From assembly GCF_900101385.1 (NCBI RefSeq), contig NZ_FMZB01000007.1:163970-227969 (forward strand): DNA of 64,000 bases, written 5' to 3'. The notes beneath the pieces are model-generated. The model saw only the letters and a list, made by a program, of their open reading frames with translations, did not search any database and was not told the DNA's origin. Each line of letters begins with the position of its first letter. Position 1 is the first letter of the stretch. Source of the stretch: Terribacillus halophilus. Its GTDB lineage: Bacteria; Bacillota; Bacilli; Bacillales; Amphibacillaceae. Both the position numbers and the translations under genes were made by a program. Shown here in pieces: positions 1 through 9,004 of this stretch.

Positions 1-357
1 GTTTTCCTGTTTGATGTTCACAGTATGAGGCATATGGAAGAGGATTTGGCTAATCAGGTTTTCGCGGAAATCCATGATGATCTCTCGTATACTTGGTTCT
101 GTGAAGCAGGAGAAGAGCAGGGAGAAGTATTTCATGATCTTACCTTTTTCACAAAAGAAATCGACTCGGATAAATATGATCGATTTGACGAATATCATCA
201 TCAGCGTACATATCCCATTGATTCGTATCTATCTTGGCTTGAGGAAGTTGGTTTCCAAGTTTGTGGAGTATATGGTGATTTCGATATAACACGAACGGAG
301 AATTTAGAAGAAGCGGATCGACTATTTTTTGCATGTTTGAAAAACCAGGAGGCATGA
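1..357 (+). CDS. yqeM: Class I SAM-dependent methyltransferase, C-terminal part (YqeM-like)
   Basis: The frame is open from the first base, so the start lies upstream and only the last 118 codons are seen. The visible part starts VFLFDVHS, which resembles the strand after the SAM-binding core in small class I methyltransferases, and ends with a strand-rich tail (GFQVCGVYGDF). The call rests mainly on position: in Bacillus subtilis yqeM lies just before comER, and comER follows here on the opposite strand. The substrate is unknown. A hairpin terminator overlaps the stop codon. Confidence 0.7.
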   Translation, partial: VFLFDVHSMRHMEEDLANQVFAEIHDDLSYTWFCEAGEEQGEVFHDLTFFTKEIDSDKYDRFDEYHHQRTYPIDSYLSWLEEVGFQVCGVYGDFDITRTENLEEADRLFFACLKNQEA

Positions 358-375
358 TGCTGCCTGGTTTTTTTG
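341..375 (+). terminator. Rho-independent terminator after the yqeM-like gene
   Basis: AAACCAGG and AGGCA pair with TGCC and TGGTTT with a small bulge, followed by a run of seven or eight T. The hairpin overlaps the stop codon at 355-357. Confidence 0.75.
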
Positions 376-405
376 TGCAGGAAAAACGGATTGCGCGTCG
401 AATCC

Positions 406-1230
406 CTAATTGTACAGCCCTCTCCTGATGGCATCCTTTTCTTCGTGGAATTTGTTATGTGTTGCCTGGAACAGCAGCGGGAACAGATCAGTCGTTTCTT
501 TTTCCAATACTGCAATTCCTTCTCCAGTGATGCCGCCCTTCACGCAAACCTTCCTTATCAATTCTTCCAACGTGTAATGTCCGTCTGCCAATAACTTCCC
601 AAGTCCGATCAGCATTTCGGAAGTAAGATGTGTTGCTTGCTCTTTCGAAATAGCTGTTTCACTCACTGCTCCGTCTATGAAGCGCTGTGCAAGGTAACCG
701 AAGAAAGCAGGTCCGCAGGAAACAATATCCGAGGACACTCTGGTTATGTCTTCCGGGATATATACCGGGTCTGAATAGCTGCTGATAAGATCGATTAGGC
801 ATGCTTTATTCCGATTGGTCAAGCTGGCCCCAAAAGTCAGCAAGGTAGCACCGGATGCAGCTCTATTCGTGATGCTCGGTATTGCACGTGCCACTTGGCA
901 AGGGACAAGCGCTTCGAGTTCTTGTGTGGAGAATGGGCTTGTAATCGACACGAGTACTTGATTTTCCTTTAAGAAAGGACGGAGCTCGTGGCATACTCCC
1001 GACAGATGCGGCGGTCGCACACATAGAAATATAATATCGGCATAATCTGTCAATTGGCTGATTGAATCTGCCGCATGGATGGATGGAAAAGACTTTTTCC
1101 ATTGCAAAGACCTTTCAGCAGACCGGTTCAGAATCATGATATCTTCCTGAGATATTGCACCAGAGTTCACCCATGTCTCCAATAGCATACCTCCCATATT
1201 GCCAACTCCGATTATTCCCCACTTCGTCAT
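406..1230 (-). CDS. comER: ComER, pyrroline-5-carboxylate reductase-like protein of the late competence locus
   Basis: The 274-residue protein has an N-terminal Rossmann fold with the dinucleotide motif GVGNMG (residues 8-13) and a C-terminal KGGITGEG segment resembling the P5C reductase signature. It belongs to the ProC-like family but its position, divergent from comEABC, identifies it as ComER. In B. subtilis comER is dispensable for transformation and no reaction is firmly established; links to sporulation and biofilm have been reported for relatives. The start at 1230 follows an AGGAGGAG-type site on the minus strand. The 95-bp gap to comEA must hold both divergent promoters. Confidence 0.9.
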   Translation of the reverse strand: MTKWGIIGVGNMGGMLLETWVNSGAISQEDIMILNRSAERSLQWKKSFPSIHAADSISQLTDYADIIFLCVRPPHLSGVCHELRPFLKENQVLVSITSPFSTQELEALVPCQVARAIPSITNRAASGATLLTFGASLTNRNKACLIDLISSYSDPVYIPEDITRVSSDIVSCGPAFFGYLAQRFIDGAVSETAISKEQATHLTSEMLIGLGKLLADGHYTLEELIRKVCVKGGITGEGIAVLEKETTDLFPLLFQATHNKFHEEKDAIRRGLYN

Positions 1231-1325
1231 TCCAAACTCCTCCTCTGCTCATGTGCTGCTTGTTTCCTTATTACGCTGTTATCGATTATATGCTTTTGGC
1301 TTATGGAATATGAAAGGAGGTCAAT

Positions 1326-1943
1326 ATGCACCTACTCAAGCAATACAGCTGGCTATTGCTGTTAGCGGTCATCATTTGCATTGTATTTGTCATTTGGATC
1401 AAGGATCCTGAAGGGGAGACCGCGATACGACCACTGGAAAAGGATGCGGATCCAGCAGAGGATTTGCTGCAACAGGATGCAGGACCCGATGGGAATACAG
1501 GAGAAAATCCAGCAGATAATTCGAAAGTAGTAGTGGATATAAAAGGTGAGGTCCGTGATCCGGGCGTATATGAGCTTGTTGCTGACAGCAGGGTGGAACA
1601 GGCAATCGAAGCAGCCGGTGGACTGACGGAGAAGGCTGAAGGGCGAAGTATCAATCTTGCCCAGCGCATAACAGATGAACAGGTAATCTATGTCGCTGGC
1701 GTCGGGGAAGCAGAAACACTTGTACAAACGGCAGGTTCAAGCGATTCACCAGACAAAATCAACATCAATCAAGCGGATGCCGAGGAATTGACTGAACTCA
1801 ATGGTGTGGGAGAAGCAAAAGCTCAAGCTATCATTGCCTTCCGTGAGGAAAATGGTCCGTTCACTTCCATCGACCAGCTCACCGAGGTGCCAGGAATCGG
1901 GGAGAAATCATTGGAGAATATGAAGGATCAAATCAGCTTGTAA
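1326..1943 (+). CDS. comEA: ComEA, membrane DNA receptor for transformation
   Basis: ComEA binds incoming double-stranded DNA outside the membrane and passes it to the ComEC channel. This 205-residue protein has one N-terminal membrane anchor (about residues 8-25), an acidic linker, a SLBB/beta-grasp domain (about 67-125, with IKGEVRDPGVYEL) and a C-terminal pair of helix-hairpin-helix motifs (about 143-205, with LNGVGEAKAQAI and VPGIGEKSL). The length matches the B. subtilis protein. Its ribosome site GAAAGGAGG is strong. It is the first gene of comEA-comEB-comEC. Confidence 0.95.
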   Translation: MHLLKQYSWLLLLAVIICIVFVIWIKDPEGETAIRPLEKDADPAEDLLQQDAGPDGNTGENPADNSKVVVDIKGEVRDPGVYELVADSRVEQAIEAAGGLTEKAEGRSINLAQRITDEQVIYVAGVGEAETLVQTAGSSDSPDKININQADAEELTELNGVGEAKAQAIIAFREENGPFTSIDQLTEVPGIGEKSLENMKDQISL

Positions 1944-2009
1944 GGTCGGTTGACGGATGGGGAGTCGGGTTGTACACTTACTCTAGTAAAGGAAAGGTGG
2001 CAACGTGTC

Positions 2010-2585
2010 ATGGAAAGAATAGCATGGAATCAATACTTTATGGCGCAAAGCCACTTATTGGCCTTGCGCAGTACATGCCAAAGACTTATGGTGGGTGCGA
2101 CGATTGTCCGGGATAAAAGGATCATAGCCGGCGGTTACAATGGCAGTGTCACTGGCAGCAAACATTGTGTCGACGAGGGCTGCTATGTCATCGATGGCCA
2201 TTGTGTACGGACAGTTCATGCCGAGATGAATGCTCTTTTACAATGTGCAAAATTCGGTGTGCCAACAGAAGGTTCGGAAATCTACGTCACACATTTTCCA
2301 TGTCTGCAATGCTGCAAAGCCTTGATTCAGGCCGGTATCAAGACTGTTTATTATGCAAGTGACTATAAAAATCACCCTTATGCAGTAGATCTCTTTGCTG
2401 AAGCAGGTATCAGGACAGAGCAAGTGGCGCTTGATGCAGTGGTGGTGGATACAAAGCCGCAAGAAACCCGTGATCTGATGGAAAAGGTCGTGGACAAGCT
2501 CAAGCAGGCCGGTGATACGGAAAGTCTGCAGCTTGCAGAGGAAGCTGTGTCACGCTATCAACTTCCATATAAAGAACAACTATGA
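2010..2585 (+). CDS. comEB: ComEB, dCMP deaminase
   Basis: Zinc deaminase that converts dCMP to dUMP, supplying dTMP synthesis. Visible motifs are the zinc/catalytic HAE (TVHAEMNALL) and the PCLQC zinc-binding pair. I start it at ATG 2010 (MERIAWNQYF), which has the site AAAGGAAAGGTGG nine bases upstream, rather than at an in-frame ATG 60 bases earlier; this gives 191 residues, close to the usual 189. The stop overlaps the comEC start in ATGA, indicating translational coupling. In B. subtilis ComEB is not needed for DNA uptake itself. Confidence 0.94.
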   Translation: MERIAWNQYFMAQSHLLALRSTCQRLMVGATIVRDKRIIAGGYNGSVTGSKHCVDEGCYVIDGHCVRTVHAEMNALLQCAKFGVPTEGSEIYVTHFPCLQCCKALIQAGIKTVYYASDYKNHPYAVDLFAEAGIRTEQVALDAVVVDTKPQETRDLMEKVVDKLKQAGDTESLQLAEEAVSRYQLPYKEQL

Positions 2586-4834
2586 TCGGAAGATGGCATA
2601 TTGTTGCGCTGGCAGCCCTTGGGGGCATGCTGGCGCATTCCCTATCCCTATTTTTATTGCCAGCAGCAATAGCCTGGCTGCTCCTCTTGTATCATTCAAA
2701 GCGTCTTCCTCTTTTCGTATTCCTTCTATCTCTATTCGCTGCACTGTTATTCTTCGTAAACAGCATCCTCGGACAATCAACTCCTCCTGATCTACCGCTG
2801 GAAGAAACAATTCAGCTTACTTCCCCCATTTCAGATCTTTCCGAAACAAATGAACTAATCCGTTTCATCGCCGATGATCCTTCCGGTTCAGCCTCGATTC
2901 AAGTGACATTTTTCAAACAAAACGAACATGAGGCGATCCAAGGCTTGACGACAGGTGCAACATGCACGATGGAAGGAAGGCTTGTCCAGCCCGATGCCGC
3001 CACCAATCCAGGTCAATTCGACTATCGTCACTATCTGGAGCGGCAAGGGGTCTTTTATGAAATGGAGCTTCAAGATAAGGAGGGGATAAGTTGTACTGGA
3101 TCTTCTCCATTGAGCCATTTGTTAAAGGCCCGTGCTGTATTTTTGCAAGAAGCTGACCAGAAACTCGATTCCGATACAGCAGCGTGGGTGCAAGCAATGA
3201 TTGCAGGGGAAGACAGCAAGATGAATGAAGAAACAATCAAGCTTTTCAACCGCTGGAGCTTATCGCATATCCTTGCCATAAGCGGTATGCACATTGCATT
3301 ATTTTCAGCAATTCTTTATTTTGTTTTGACAAAGCTCCAGCTGCTTACCGTGGAGAAGACGTATTGGTTTTTATTTGCTTTCCTCGCCGTCTACCCCGTC
3401 TTTGCCGGCGGAGAACCTTCTGTTTGGCGTTCTGCCCTGATGGTGATGCTCGTTATGCTGCTGATGCGATTTCGAATTCGGCTGCCGATCATCGATAGTA
3501 TCAGTATTGTTTTTGTACTTTTGCTTGTCCTCGAACCAAACTATTTGTTTCATGTCGGCTTCCAGTTTTCGTTTCTTGTCAGCTTGGCACTGCTTTTGTC
3601 TGCCCGGCTTTATACGGGATCTTTCATCAGTGCACTGCTGGAAACGAGTTTATTAAGCCAGCTTGTCATCTTGCCTCTCCAGGTCTCTCATTTTTACTTC
3701 CTCAATCCGCTTTCTGTCTTGATGAATCTTTTCGCTATACCTTTTTATACTTTTATAGCTATTCCGCTTCTTCTGCTGATCGGTATCCTGCTCTTTCCAT
3801 GGCCGCAAGCTGCTGCGCTATTGGGAGAGGTATTTCGTTTTTTGAATGATTTCGTGATACATGTCATCGAGTGGGTGGACTCGGCTGCTTTTTATCCTTG
3901 GGTTGCTGGAAAACTTCCGGTAGGTCTGTCTTTGCTTTATTTTGCTGTGCTTGTTTTATTCTGTTCTGCTTGGGAGAAGGGCAGACGGAAAAAAGCCATC
4001 GGTTATGGCGCTTTCCTTACTGTCATACCGCTTCTAGCGGTGTTGCAGCCGTATACGAGCAATACCGGGTACGTGACAATGCTTGATATAGGTCAAGGGG
4101 ATGCATTTGTGATTGAATTGCCGTATCGTAAGGGGGTTTATATCATAGATGCAGCGGGCAGTGTCGGCATGGAATTCAAACCGACAGACAAGAATTTTGA
4201 GCAAGTGATTAAGCCCTATCTTTATGAGAGGGGAATCGCCAAAGTGGATGGCATCTTCGCCAGCCATGCCGATCATGATCATATTGGAAGTATCGGCAAG
4301 CTGACAGAGGAATTTCACGTGGATTGGGTAAGAACGTCGGTCTATTTTGATGAATCCAAAGCACGTGAATGGGATAAAGATACAAAGATAATTCCTTGGC
4401 AAGCGAAAGAGATGCTGAGGCTGCCAGGCTGGGAAGTTCAGTTGCTGGCGCCTGTAAGGGATAAAAAGGATCCAAACAAAAATTCGCTTGTCATGTATAC
4501 GAAGCTAGGTGGCAAGAGCTGGCTTTTTACTGGGGATATAGGAAAGGAAGAAGAAAAAGAGCTTATCCGGAGTTATCCGTCTTTGCGCACGGATGTACTG
4601 AAAGTCGGCCACCATGGCAGCGATACATCGACCGACCCGGATTTCCTTGCTTTTGTGAAGCCAAAGACGGCGCTTATTTCGGCTGGCCGGAACAATCGTT
4701 ATGGACATCCTTCTCCGGAGGTAATGCAGGCATTGAAAAACAAAAACATCCGTATCTGGCGAACAGATACGGATGGGGCTGTCGTCTATGCCTTCTCTGG
4801 AGGGACAGGCACATTTAACCCGTTCCTCCCATAG
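2582..4834 (+). CDS. comEC: ComEC, DNA uptake channel
   Basis: Polytopic membrane protein that conducts single-stranded DNA into the cytoplasm during transformation. The 750 residues show the family layout: N-terminal hydrophobic helices, a soluble DUF4131 part (about 80-190), the Competence transmembrane domain (about 215-480) and a C-terminal metallo-beta-lactamase domain with HADHDH (562-567) and VGHHGSD. The latter domain may degrade the non-transported strand. The length is near the B. subtilis protein (776). It overlaps comEB by four bases. Confidence 0.95.
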   Translation: MIGRWHIVALAALGGMLAHSLSLFLLPAAIAWLLLLYHSKRLPLFVFLLSLFAALLFFVNSILGQSTPPDLPLEETIQLTSPISDLSETNELIRFIADDPSGSASIQVTFFKQNEHEAIQGLTTGATCTMEGRLVQPDAATNPGQFDYRHYLERQGVFYEMELQDKEGISCTGSSPLSHLLKARAVFLQEADQKLDSDTAAWVQAMIAGEDSKMNEETIKLFNRWSLSHILAISGMHIALFSAILYFVLTKLQLLTVEKTYWFLFAFLAVYPVFAGGEPSVWRSALMVMLVMLLMRFRIRLPIIDSISIVFVLLLVLEPNYLFHVGFQFSFLVSLALLLSARLYTGSFISALLETSLLSQLVILPLQVSHFYFLNPLSVLMNLFAIPFYTFIAIPLLLLIGILLFPWPQAAALLGEVFRFLNDFVIHVIEWVDSAAFYPWVAGKLPVGLSLLYFAVLVLFCSAWEKGRRKKAIGYGAFLTVIPLLAVLQPYTSNTGYVTMLDIGQGDAFVIELPYRKGVYIIDAAGSVGMEFKPTDKNFEQVIKPYLYERGIAKVDGIFASHADHDHIGSIGKLTEEFHVDWVRTSVYFDESKAREWDKDTKIIPWQAKEMLRLPGWEVQLLAPVRDKKDPNKNSLVMYTKLGGKSWLFTGDIGKEEEKELIRSYPSLRTDVLKVGHHGSDTSTDPDFLAFVKPKTALISAGRNNRYGHPSPEVMQALKNKNIRIWRTDTDGAVVYAFSGGTGTFNPFLP

Positions 4835-5105
4835 AATACGGTAGTTATAAATGAGGCATATGAACTTACCTCTTTGCAGCAGGTACTTCCCTCGATTAGC
4901 AAGAGTTGTCACCTATAACATGCAGGCTAACAGGTTAACCTAGAGGTAAGAAAACACCGCTTCGTGTTACAGCCTCCGGAGCTGGCTAACAAAAGCGTTC
5001 ATATAGATTAGGGGGGGGACATTGCTTTGTTCTCCTCTGTTTCCACCTTGCGTTTCTCTCGGTTTGTCGATACGATAAACAATAGGATTACGTAGGAGTG
5101 AGAAC
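4835..5105. other. Non-coding gap comEC-holA with inverted repeats
   Basis: There is no supported gene in this 271-bp gap. B. subtilis carries the small minus-strand gene yqzM here; I found no matching reading frame. CTTACCTCT near 4865-4873 is inverted as AGAGGTAAG at 4942-4950, enclosing about 68 bases, and smaller inversions follow (AACAC/GTGTT near 4952-4967). A run of eight G lies just upstream of the holA leader. Function unknown. Confidence 0.5.
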
Positions 5106-6143
5106 ATGTCATATACTGACGCTTTAAAAGCAATCAAGAAAAAGGATTTTTCCCCTATATACTTACTATATGGCACTGAGTCCTATTTCATGCAGGATAT
5201 AAAGGAAAAATTAGAGAAACAATACGCCCTTTCCGATGGTACGAATGTTTCTGTTTATGATTTGGAAGAAACACCCATTCAGGAAGTAATCGCGGATGCA
5301 GAAGAATATCCATTCTTCAGTGAGCAAAAATTGATTCTCGCTTATCATCCATTCTTCCTGAAAGCAAAGCCGGATAAGTCTGCCGTTGATCATCGATTGG
5401 AAAGTCTGGAGCATTATGCACAAAATCCAGCTGATTGGACGACACTCGTCCTGCTTGCTCCATATGAGAAGGTGGATGAACGAAAGAAAATCGTCAAGAC
5501 CATCAAGAAAACAGGACAAGCTGTCGCTTGTCAGCCAGTAAAGGAATGGGACCTGTCGGAATGGATCGGCGCTTTAAGCAAGGAGAATCAAATCGAGCTC
5601 GAGGATGCGGTAGCGGATTTACTCATACAGGAAGCAGGGACCGATCTTGCCATGCTGCGAGGAGAAATTGAGAAGCTAGCGCTTTATGCAGGTGAGGGAA
5701 AGACAATCACTTTGGAGATGGCAGAAAAACTGGTATCGCATCAGCAAACGAGTTCGGGCTTGAAGCTGGTTGATGCGCTGATGGCTGGGGACTTGGCTAA
5801 GGCGATCTATATTTTCCATGATCTGATCAAATTGAAGGAAGAACCGATTGCCTTGATAGCACTGCTTGCTTCCCAGTTCCGGACGATACTGCATGTGAAG
5901 CTCTTGAAGCACAAAGGATACAATCAAGCAAAGATGGCGGAAGTGACGAAGGTTCATCCATTCGTAGTCAAGCTGGCCCTGAAGCGGGAAGCGCATTTTT
6001 CGGAAGAAGAATTAAAGCAGATTCTCTTCTTGGCTGCCGAAACGGATGCTGATTTGAAACAGGGACGTATGGATAAGAACCTTGCTTTTGAACTGCTGCT
6101 GCAGCAGATTGTGATGAAACGAAAGAAAGCCCGGATGGTCTGA
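5106..6143 (+). CDS. holA: DNA polymerase III delta subunit
   Basis: HolA (YqeN) is the clamp-loader subunit that opens the beta sliding clamp. The 345-residue protein has the family N-terminus LLYGTESYFMQDIKEKL and AAA+-like lid and collar regions without nucleotide-binding residues, as expected for delta. Length and position between comEC and rpsT agree with B. subtilis. The start ATG 5106 is preceded by TAGGAGTGAG. The stop lies inside the stem of the terminator that follows. Confidence 0.95.
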   Translation: MSYTDALKAIKKKDFSPIYLLYGTESYFMQDIKEKLEKQYALSDGTNVSVYDLEETPIQEVIADAEEYPFFSEQKLILAYHPFFLKAKPDKSAVDHRLESLEHYAQNPADWTTLVLLAPYEKVDERKKIVKTIKKTGQAVACQPVKEWDLSEWIGALSKENQIELEDAVADLLIQEAGTDLAMLRGEIEKLALYAGEGKTITLEMAEKLVSHQQTSSGLKLVDALMAGDLAKAIYIFHDLIKLKEEPIALIALLASQFRTILHVKLLKHKGYNQAKMAEVTKVHPFVVKLALKREAHFSEEELKQILFLAAETDADLKQGRMDKNLAFELLLQQIVMKRKKARMV

Positions 6144-6161
6144 TGGACCACCGGGCTTTTT
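6126..6161 (+). terminator. Terminator of holA
   Basis: AAAGCCCGG plus TGGTC pair with GACCA plus CCGGGCTTT around a short loop, followed by T residues. The stem contains the holA stop codon. Confidence 0.85.
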
Positions 6162-6168
6162 CCTATTA

Positions 6169-6197
6169 AAAAACGATTCCATAAAGGAATCGTTTTT
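6169..6197 (-). terminator. Terminator of rpsT
   Basis: Perfect inverted repeat AAAAACGATTCC / GGAATCGTTTTT with a five-base loop. Read on the minus strand it ends in a T run just after the rpsT stop, and it could also back up the holA terminator on the plus strand. Confidence 0.8.
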
Positions 6198-6205
6198 CTA
6201 GCATA

Positions 6206-6472
6206 TTATGCGCCAAGAGCGTTAACTCTTTTAGTCAAGTTAGACTTCTGACGGTTAGCTTTGTTGCGGTGGATGACACCACTTTGTGCAGCTTTATCAA
6301 TTTTGCTGGAAGCTGTTAGAAGCGCTGTTTTAGCAGCTGCAGCATCATTGTTGGAAACAGCAGTTTCCACATGTTTCACTGCAGTACGCAAGTCGCTTTT
6401 CAAAGCTTGGTTTCTTAGACGGCTATCGTTGTTTACACGAACGCGTTTAATCGCTGATTTAATATTTGCCAT
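6206..6472 (-). CDS. rpsT: 30S ribosomal protein S20
   Basis: The 88-residue basic protein begins MANIKSAIKRVRVN and is rich in Lys and Ala, typical of S20, which binds the 5' domain of 16S rRNA. I place the start at 6472, directly downstream of GGAGGTG on the minus strand; a longer frame extends to 6568 but has no such site. It sits alone on the minus strand between holA and gpr, as in B. subtilis. Confidence 0.96.
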   Translation of the reverse strand: MANIKSAIKRVRVNNDSRLRNQALKSDLRTAVKHVETAVSNNDAAAAKTALLTASSKIDKAAQSGVIHRNKANRQKSNLTKRVNALGA

Positions 6473-6573
6473 GTTTGTTTCACCTCCGGCACAATTCATC
6501 TTACAACAAAAGCCATTGTACCAAAGCGGAGCGATGTTTTCAACAATTCTTTTCACTGAACCTACCACTTTTC

Positions 6574-6603
6574 GTATGAATTGCAGAGAATCTGCTTATG
6601 CTA
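6574..6603 (+). promoter_or_regulatory. Candidate forespore (SigG-type) promoter of gpr
   Basis: GTATG at 6574-6578 and TATGCTA at 6597-6603 are 18 bases apart. This fits the SigG pattern GHATR-N18-CATHNTA with one mismatch, as far as I recall that consensus. It lies directly upstream of gpr, a forespore gene in B. subtilis, and gives a leader of only about 20 bases. Confidence 0.5.
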
Positions 6604-6630
6604 ATGCTGACTTTTGTGAAAGGTGGAGGG

Positions 6631-7722
6631 ATGGTTTTGATCAAGCAGCTGCAAGTACGAACGGATTTAGCTATCGAAGCGAAGGATATTTATACATCAA
6701 GTGAACAGAAACAAGGAACGGCAGCAGGCATTTCGGTGACGGAGAAAAAAACAGAAGGCATCACCGTCAATTACGTACAAGTGAACGAAGAAGGTGCAAA
6801 CCAGATCGGGAAGAAACCTGGCATCTATATTACAATCCATACAGAAGCAATCAAGAATCAAGATACGAAACAAGAAGAAGAGACAGCGCTTGTTCTTGCC
6901 AAAGAGCTTGAACAAATGCTGGCTGAAAACGATATTCAGACAGATGCCAAAGGTTTGATCGTCGGACTGGGAAACTGGAATGTAACGCCGGATGCCCTCG
7001 GACCAGAAGTGATCGAGAAAATCATGGTCACCAATCATCTATTCGAACTGCAGCCGGAATCCGTGGCGGATGGATATCGACCGGTTTCTGCTGTATCGCC
7101 GGGGGTCATGGGAACGACAGGTATCGAGACGAGCACGCTCATCCACGGCATCATCGAAAAAACGAAGCCGGATTTCGTCATAGCGGTAGATGCTTTGGCA
7201 GCGCGTTCTGTCAGTCGTGTGAATAGTACGATTCAGCTATCCGACACAGGCATCCATCCAGGCTCAGGTGTGGGAAATAAGCGCAAGGAGCTCAGCAAGG
7301 ATACGTTGGGTATTCCTGTTTTCAGCGTCGGTGTCCCTACAGTTGTCGATGCAGTTACCATCACGAGTGATACAATCGATTATCTTTTCAAGCACTTCGG
7401 CAAAGAATGGAAAGAAAAGGATAAACCTTCAAAAGCACTTGTCCCGGCAGGTATGCGATTTGGCAAAAAGGAACTGACGGACGAGGATTTGCCAAGTGAA
7501 GAACAGCGTCAAGCTATATTCGGTATGGTAGGAGGACTTACGGAAGTGGAAAAACGCCAGCTGATTCATGAAGTGCTGACACCGCTTGGGTCTAATCTGA
7601 TGGTGACACCAAAAGAAGTGGATGGTTTCATTGCCGATATGGCACATGTCATCGCTGCAGGCATCAATGGAGCCCTGCACGAAAAGGTCGACCCGGCGAA
7701 TCTTTCGGACTACACCCGCTGA
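6631..7722 (+). CDS. gpr: GPR, germination protease
   Basis: GPR is made in the forespore as a zymogen and degrades small acid-soluble spore proteins at germination. The protein carries the family's conserved blocks [51 protein letters not shown] and [10 protein letters not shown], with a short N-terminal propeptide (RTDLAIEAK). Start choice: ATG 6631 lies only four bases after AAAGGTGG; TTG 6637 would have better spacing, so the N-terminus could be two residues shorter. Length 363 is normal. Confidence 0.95.
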   Translation: MVLIKQLQVRTDLAIEAKDIYTSSEQKQGTAAGISVTEKKTEGITVNYVQVNEEGANQIGKKPGIYITIHTEAIKNQDTKQEEETALVLAKELEQMLAENDIQTDAKGLIVGLGNWNVTPDALGPEVIEKIMVTNHLFELQPESVADGYRPVSAVSPGVMGTTGIETSTLIHGIIEKTKPDFVIAVDALAARSVSRVNSTIQLSDTGIHPGSGVGNKRKELSKDTLGIPVFSVGVPTVVDAVTITSDTIDYLFKHFGKEWKEKDKPSKALVPAGMRFGKKELTDEDLPSEEQRQAIFGMVGGLTEVEKRQLIHEVLTPLGSNLMVTPKEVDGFIADMAHVIAAGINGALHEKVDPANLSDYTR

Positions 7723-7807
7723 TTTATTACGGAGGTTCTACTTCAAGCTCTTCTCTCATAGATTCTAGTAGAGTTCAACTAGATTCAAAAAGAGAGGAGC
7801 TTCTTTC

Positions 7808-9004
7808 GTGGGAAAAAAAAGGAACAGCTTTCAGCGAAAGCGTTCAGGCGTACTGTTCATCTATAAGCGTACACTCATCCTCATCAGTGCTGTCCTTTGC
7901 CTGTTGACCGGTATAGCAGCACTCACTACTGCCGGACCTGCATATCGGCTGTCGTCTCAGGCATTGACAGATTGGACAAGGCAACTGGACAGCACTGTTT
8001 ATTTGGACATACTAGGTAATGAAAGTAAGATCTTCCGAAGTGTCCGGCCCGAAGAAGCTCCGCCTATCCAGCTGTCTAACGTTTTCATGCAGATGCTGAC
8101 AACAATCAAACCGGACGATCCACGGACGCTGCTTGGCTCCGAGATACCAGGTTTTTCTTTATATGAGAATCAGATAGTCATTGCCGGAGAAGGGACAAAC
8201 TATACCAACTTGCCGATTGAATCCGGACAGCCAGAGCATGTCATCGAAGAAGAACCAGTCCAAGAGCAAGAAAAAGAGACACCGGTCGATGAGGAACAAA
8301 AATCAGCAGAAGATGGCGAGGAAACGGAGCCAGCACCTTCAACTGATGGAAAAGATGTGGTTTATATCTACTATACGCATAACCAGGAGTCGTATTTACC
8401 TTCACTGGACGCACAGCAGCAAGAAAACGCCTATAACAAAAATGCCAATGTGACGCATGCTGGGGAGGCATTGGCAAAAAGGCTGGAAGAGCTCGGGATT
8501 GGCACGATCGCGGATCAAACGGATATAGGAGCTATCCTTAATGAAAGAGGAATGGCTTATCACCAATCCTATGAAGCTTCACGAGAAGTAGTGGAGGCAG
8601 CTGTTGCAGAGCATAAAGATGTTTCTTTTGTATTTGATATCCATCGGGACAGTCTGAAGCGAAAGGATACAACCAAGGAAATCGACGGAAAAACATACGC
8701 AAAAGTTGTCTTTGTTGTCGGAGCAGAAAATAAAGACTATGAAAAAAACTTGAAGCTGGCGACGGATTTGCACAAGAAGATTGAAGCTGAATATCCAGGC
8801 TTGAGTCGGGGAGTCATCACGAAACAAGGAGCGGGAGTCGATGGGGTTTATAATCAAGATGTTTCAGACAATGCAGCTCTCCTGGAAATAGGCGGAGTGG
8901 AAAATACATTGGAGGAAGCACAGCGGACTGCGGAATTGTTTGCGGAAATATTTGCCGACTATTACTGGGGAGCAGAAAAAGTCCAAGGGGGACAAGCGGA
9001 ATGA
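7808..9004 (+). CDS. spoIIP: SpoIIP, sporulation peptidoglycan amidase/endopeptidase
   Basis: SpoIIP works with SpoIID and SpoIIM to thin septal peptidoglycan and drive engulfment. The 398-residue protein has a membrane anchor (about residues 20-43), a glutamate-rich linker (about 145-180) and a C-terminal SpoIIP domain with IYYTHNQES and VFDIHRDS, likely carrying metal-binding histidines. The start is GTG 7808 after AGAGAGGAG. The stop overlaps the next gene in ATGA. Position between gpr and yqxA matches B. subtilis. Confidence 0.94.
   Translation: MGKKRNSFQRKRSGVLFIYKRTLILISAVLCLLTGIAALTTAGPAYRLSSQALTDWTRQLDSTVYLDILGNESKIFRSVRPEEAPPIQLSNVFMQMLTTIKPDDPRTLLGSEIPGFSLYENQIVIAGEGTNYTNLPIESGQPEHVIEEEPVQEQEKETPVDEEQKSAEDGEETEPAPSTDGKDVVYIYYTHNQESYLPSLDAQQQENAYNKNANVTHAGEALAKRLEELGIGTIADQTDIGAILNERGMAYHQSYEASREVVEAAVAEHKDVSFVFDIHRDSLKRKDTTKEIDGKTYAKVVFVVGAENKDYEKNLKLATDLHKKIEAEYPGLSRGVITKQGAGVDGVYNQDVSDNAALLEIGGVENTLEEAQRTAELFAEIFADYYWGAEKVQGGQAE

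Noticed and set aside
1231..1325. ComK box between comER and comEA
   Set aside because: I looked for AAAA-N5-TTTT pairs in the divergent promoter region and found none; only weak A/T runs are present.
4967..5176. Minus-strand frame over the comEC-holA gap as yqzM
   Set aside because: The predicted protein shows no hydrophobic stretch like YqzM and overlaps the start of holA; it looks like chance.
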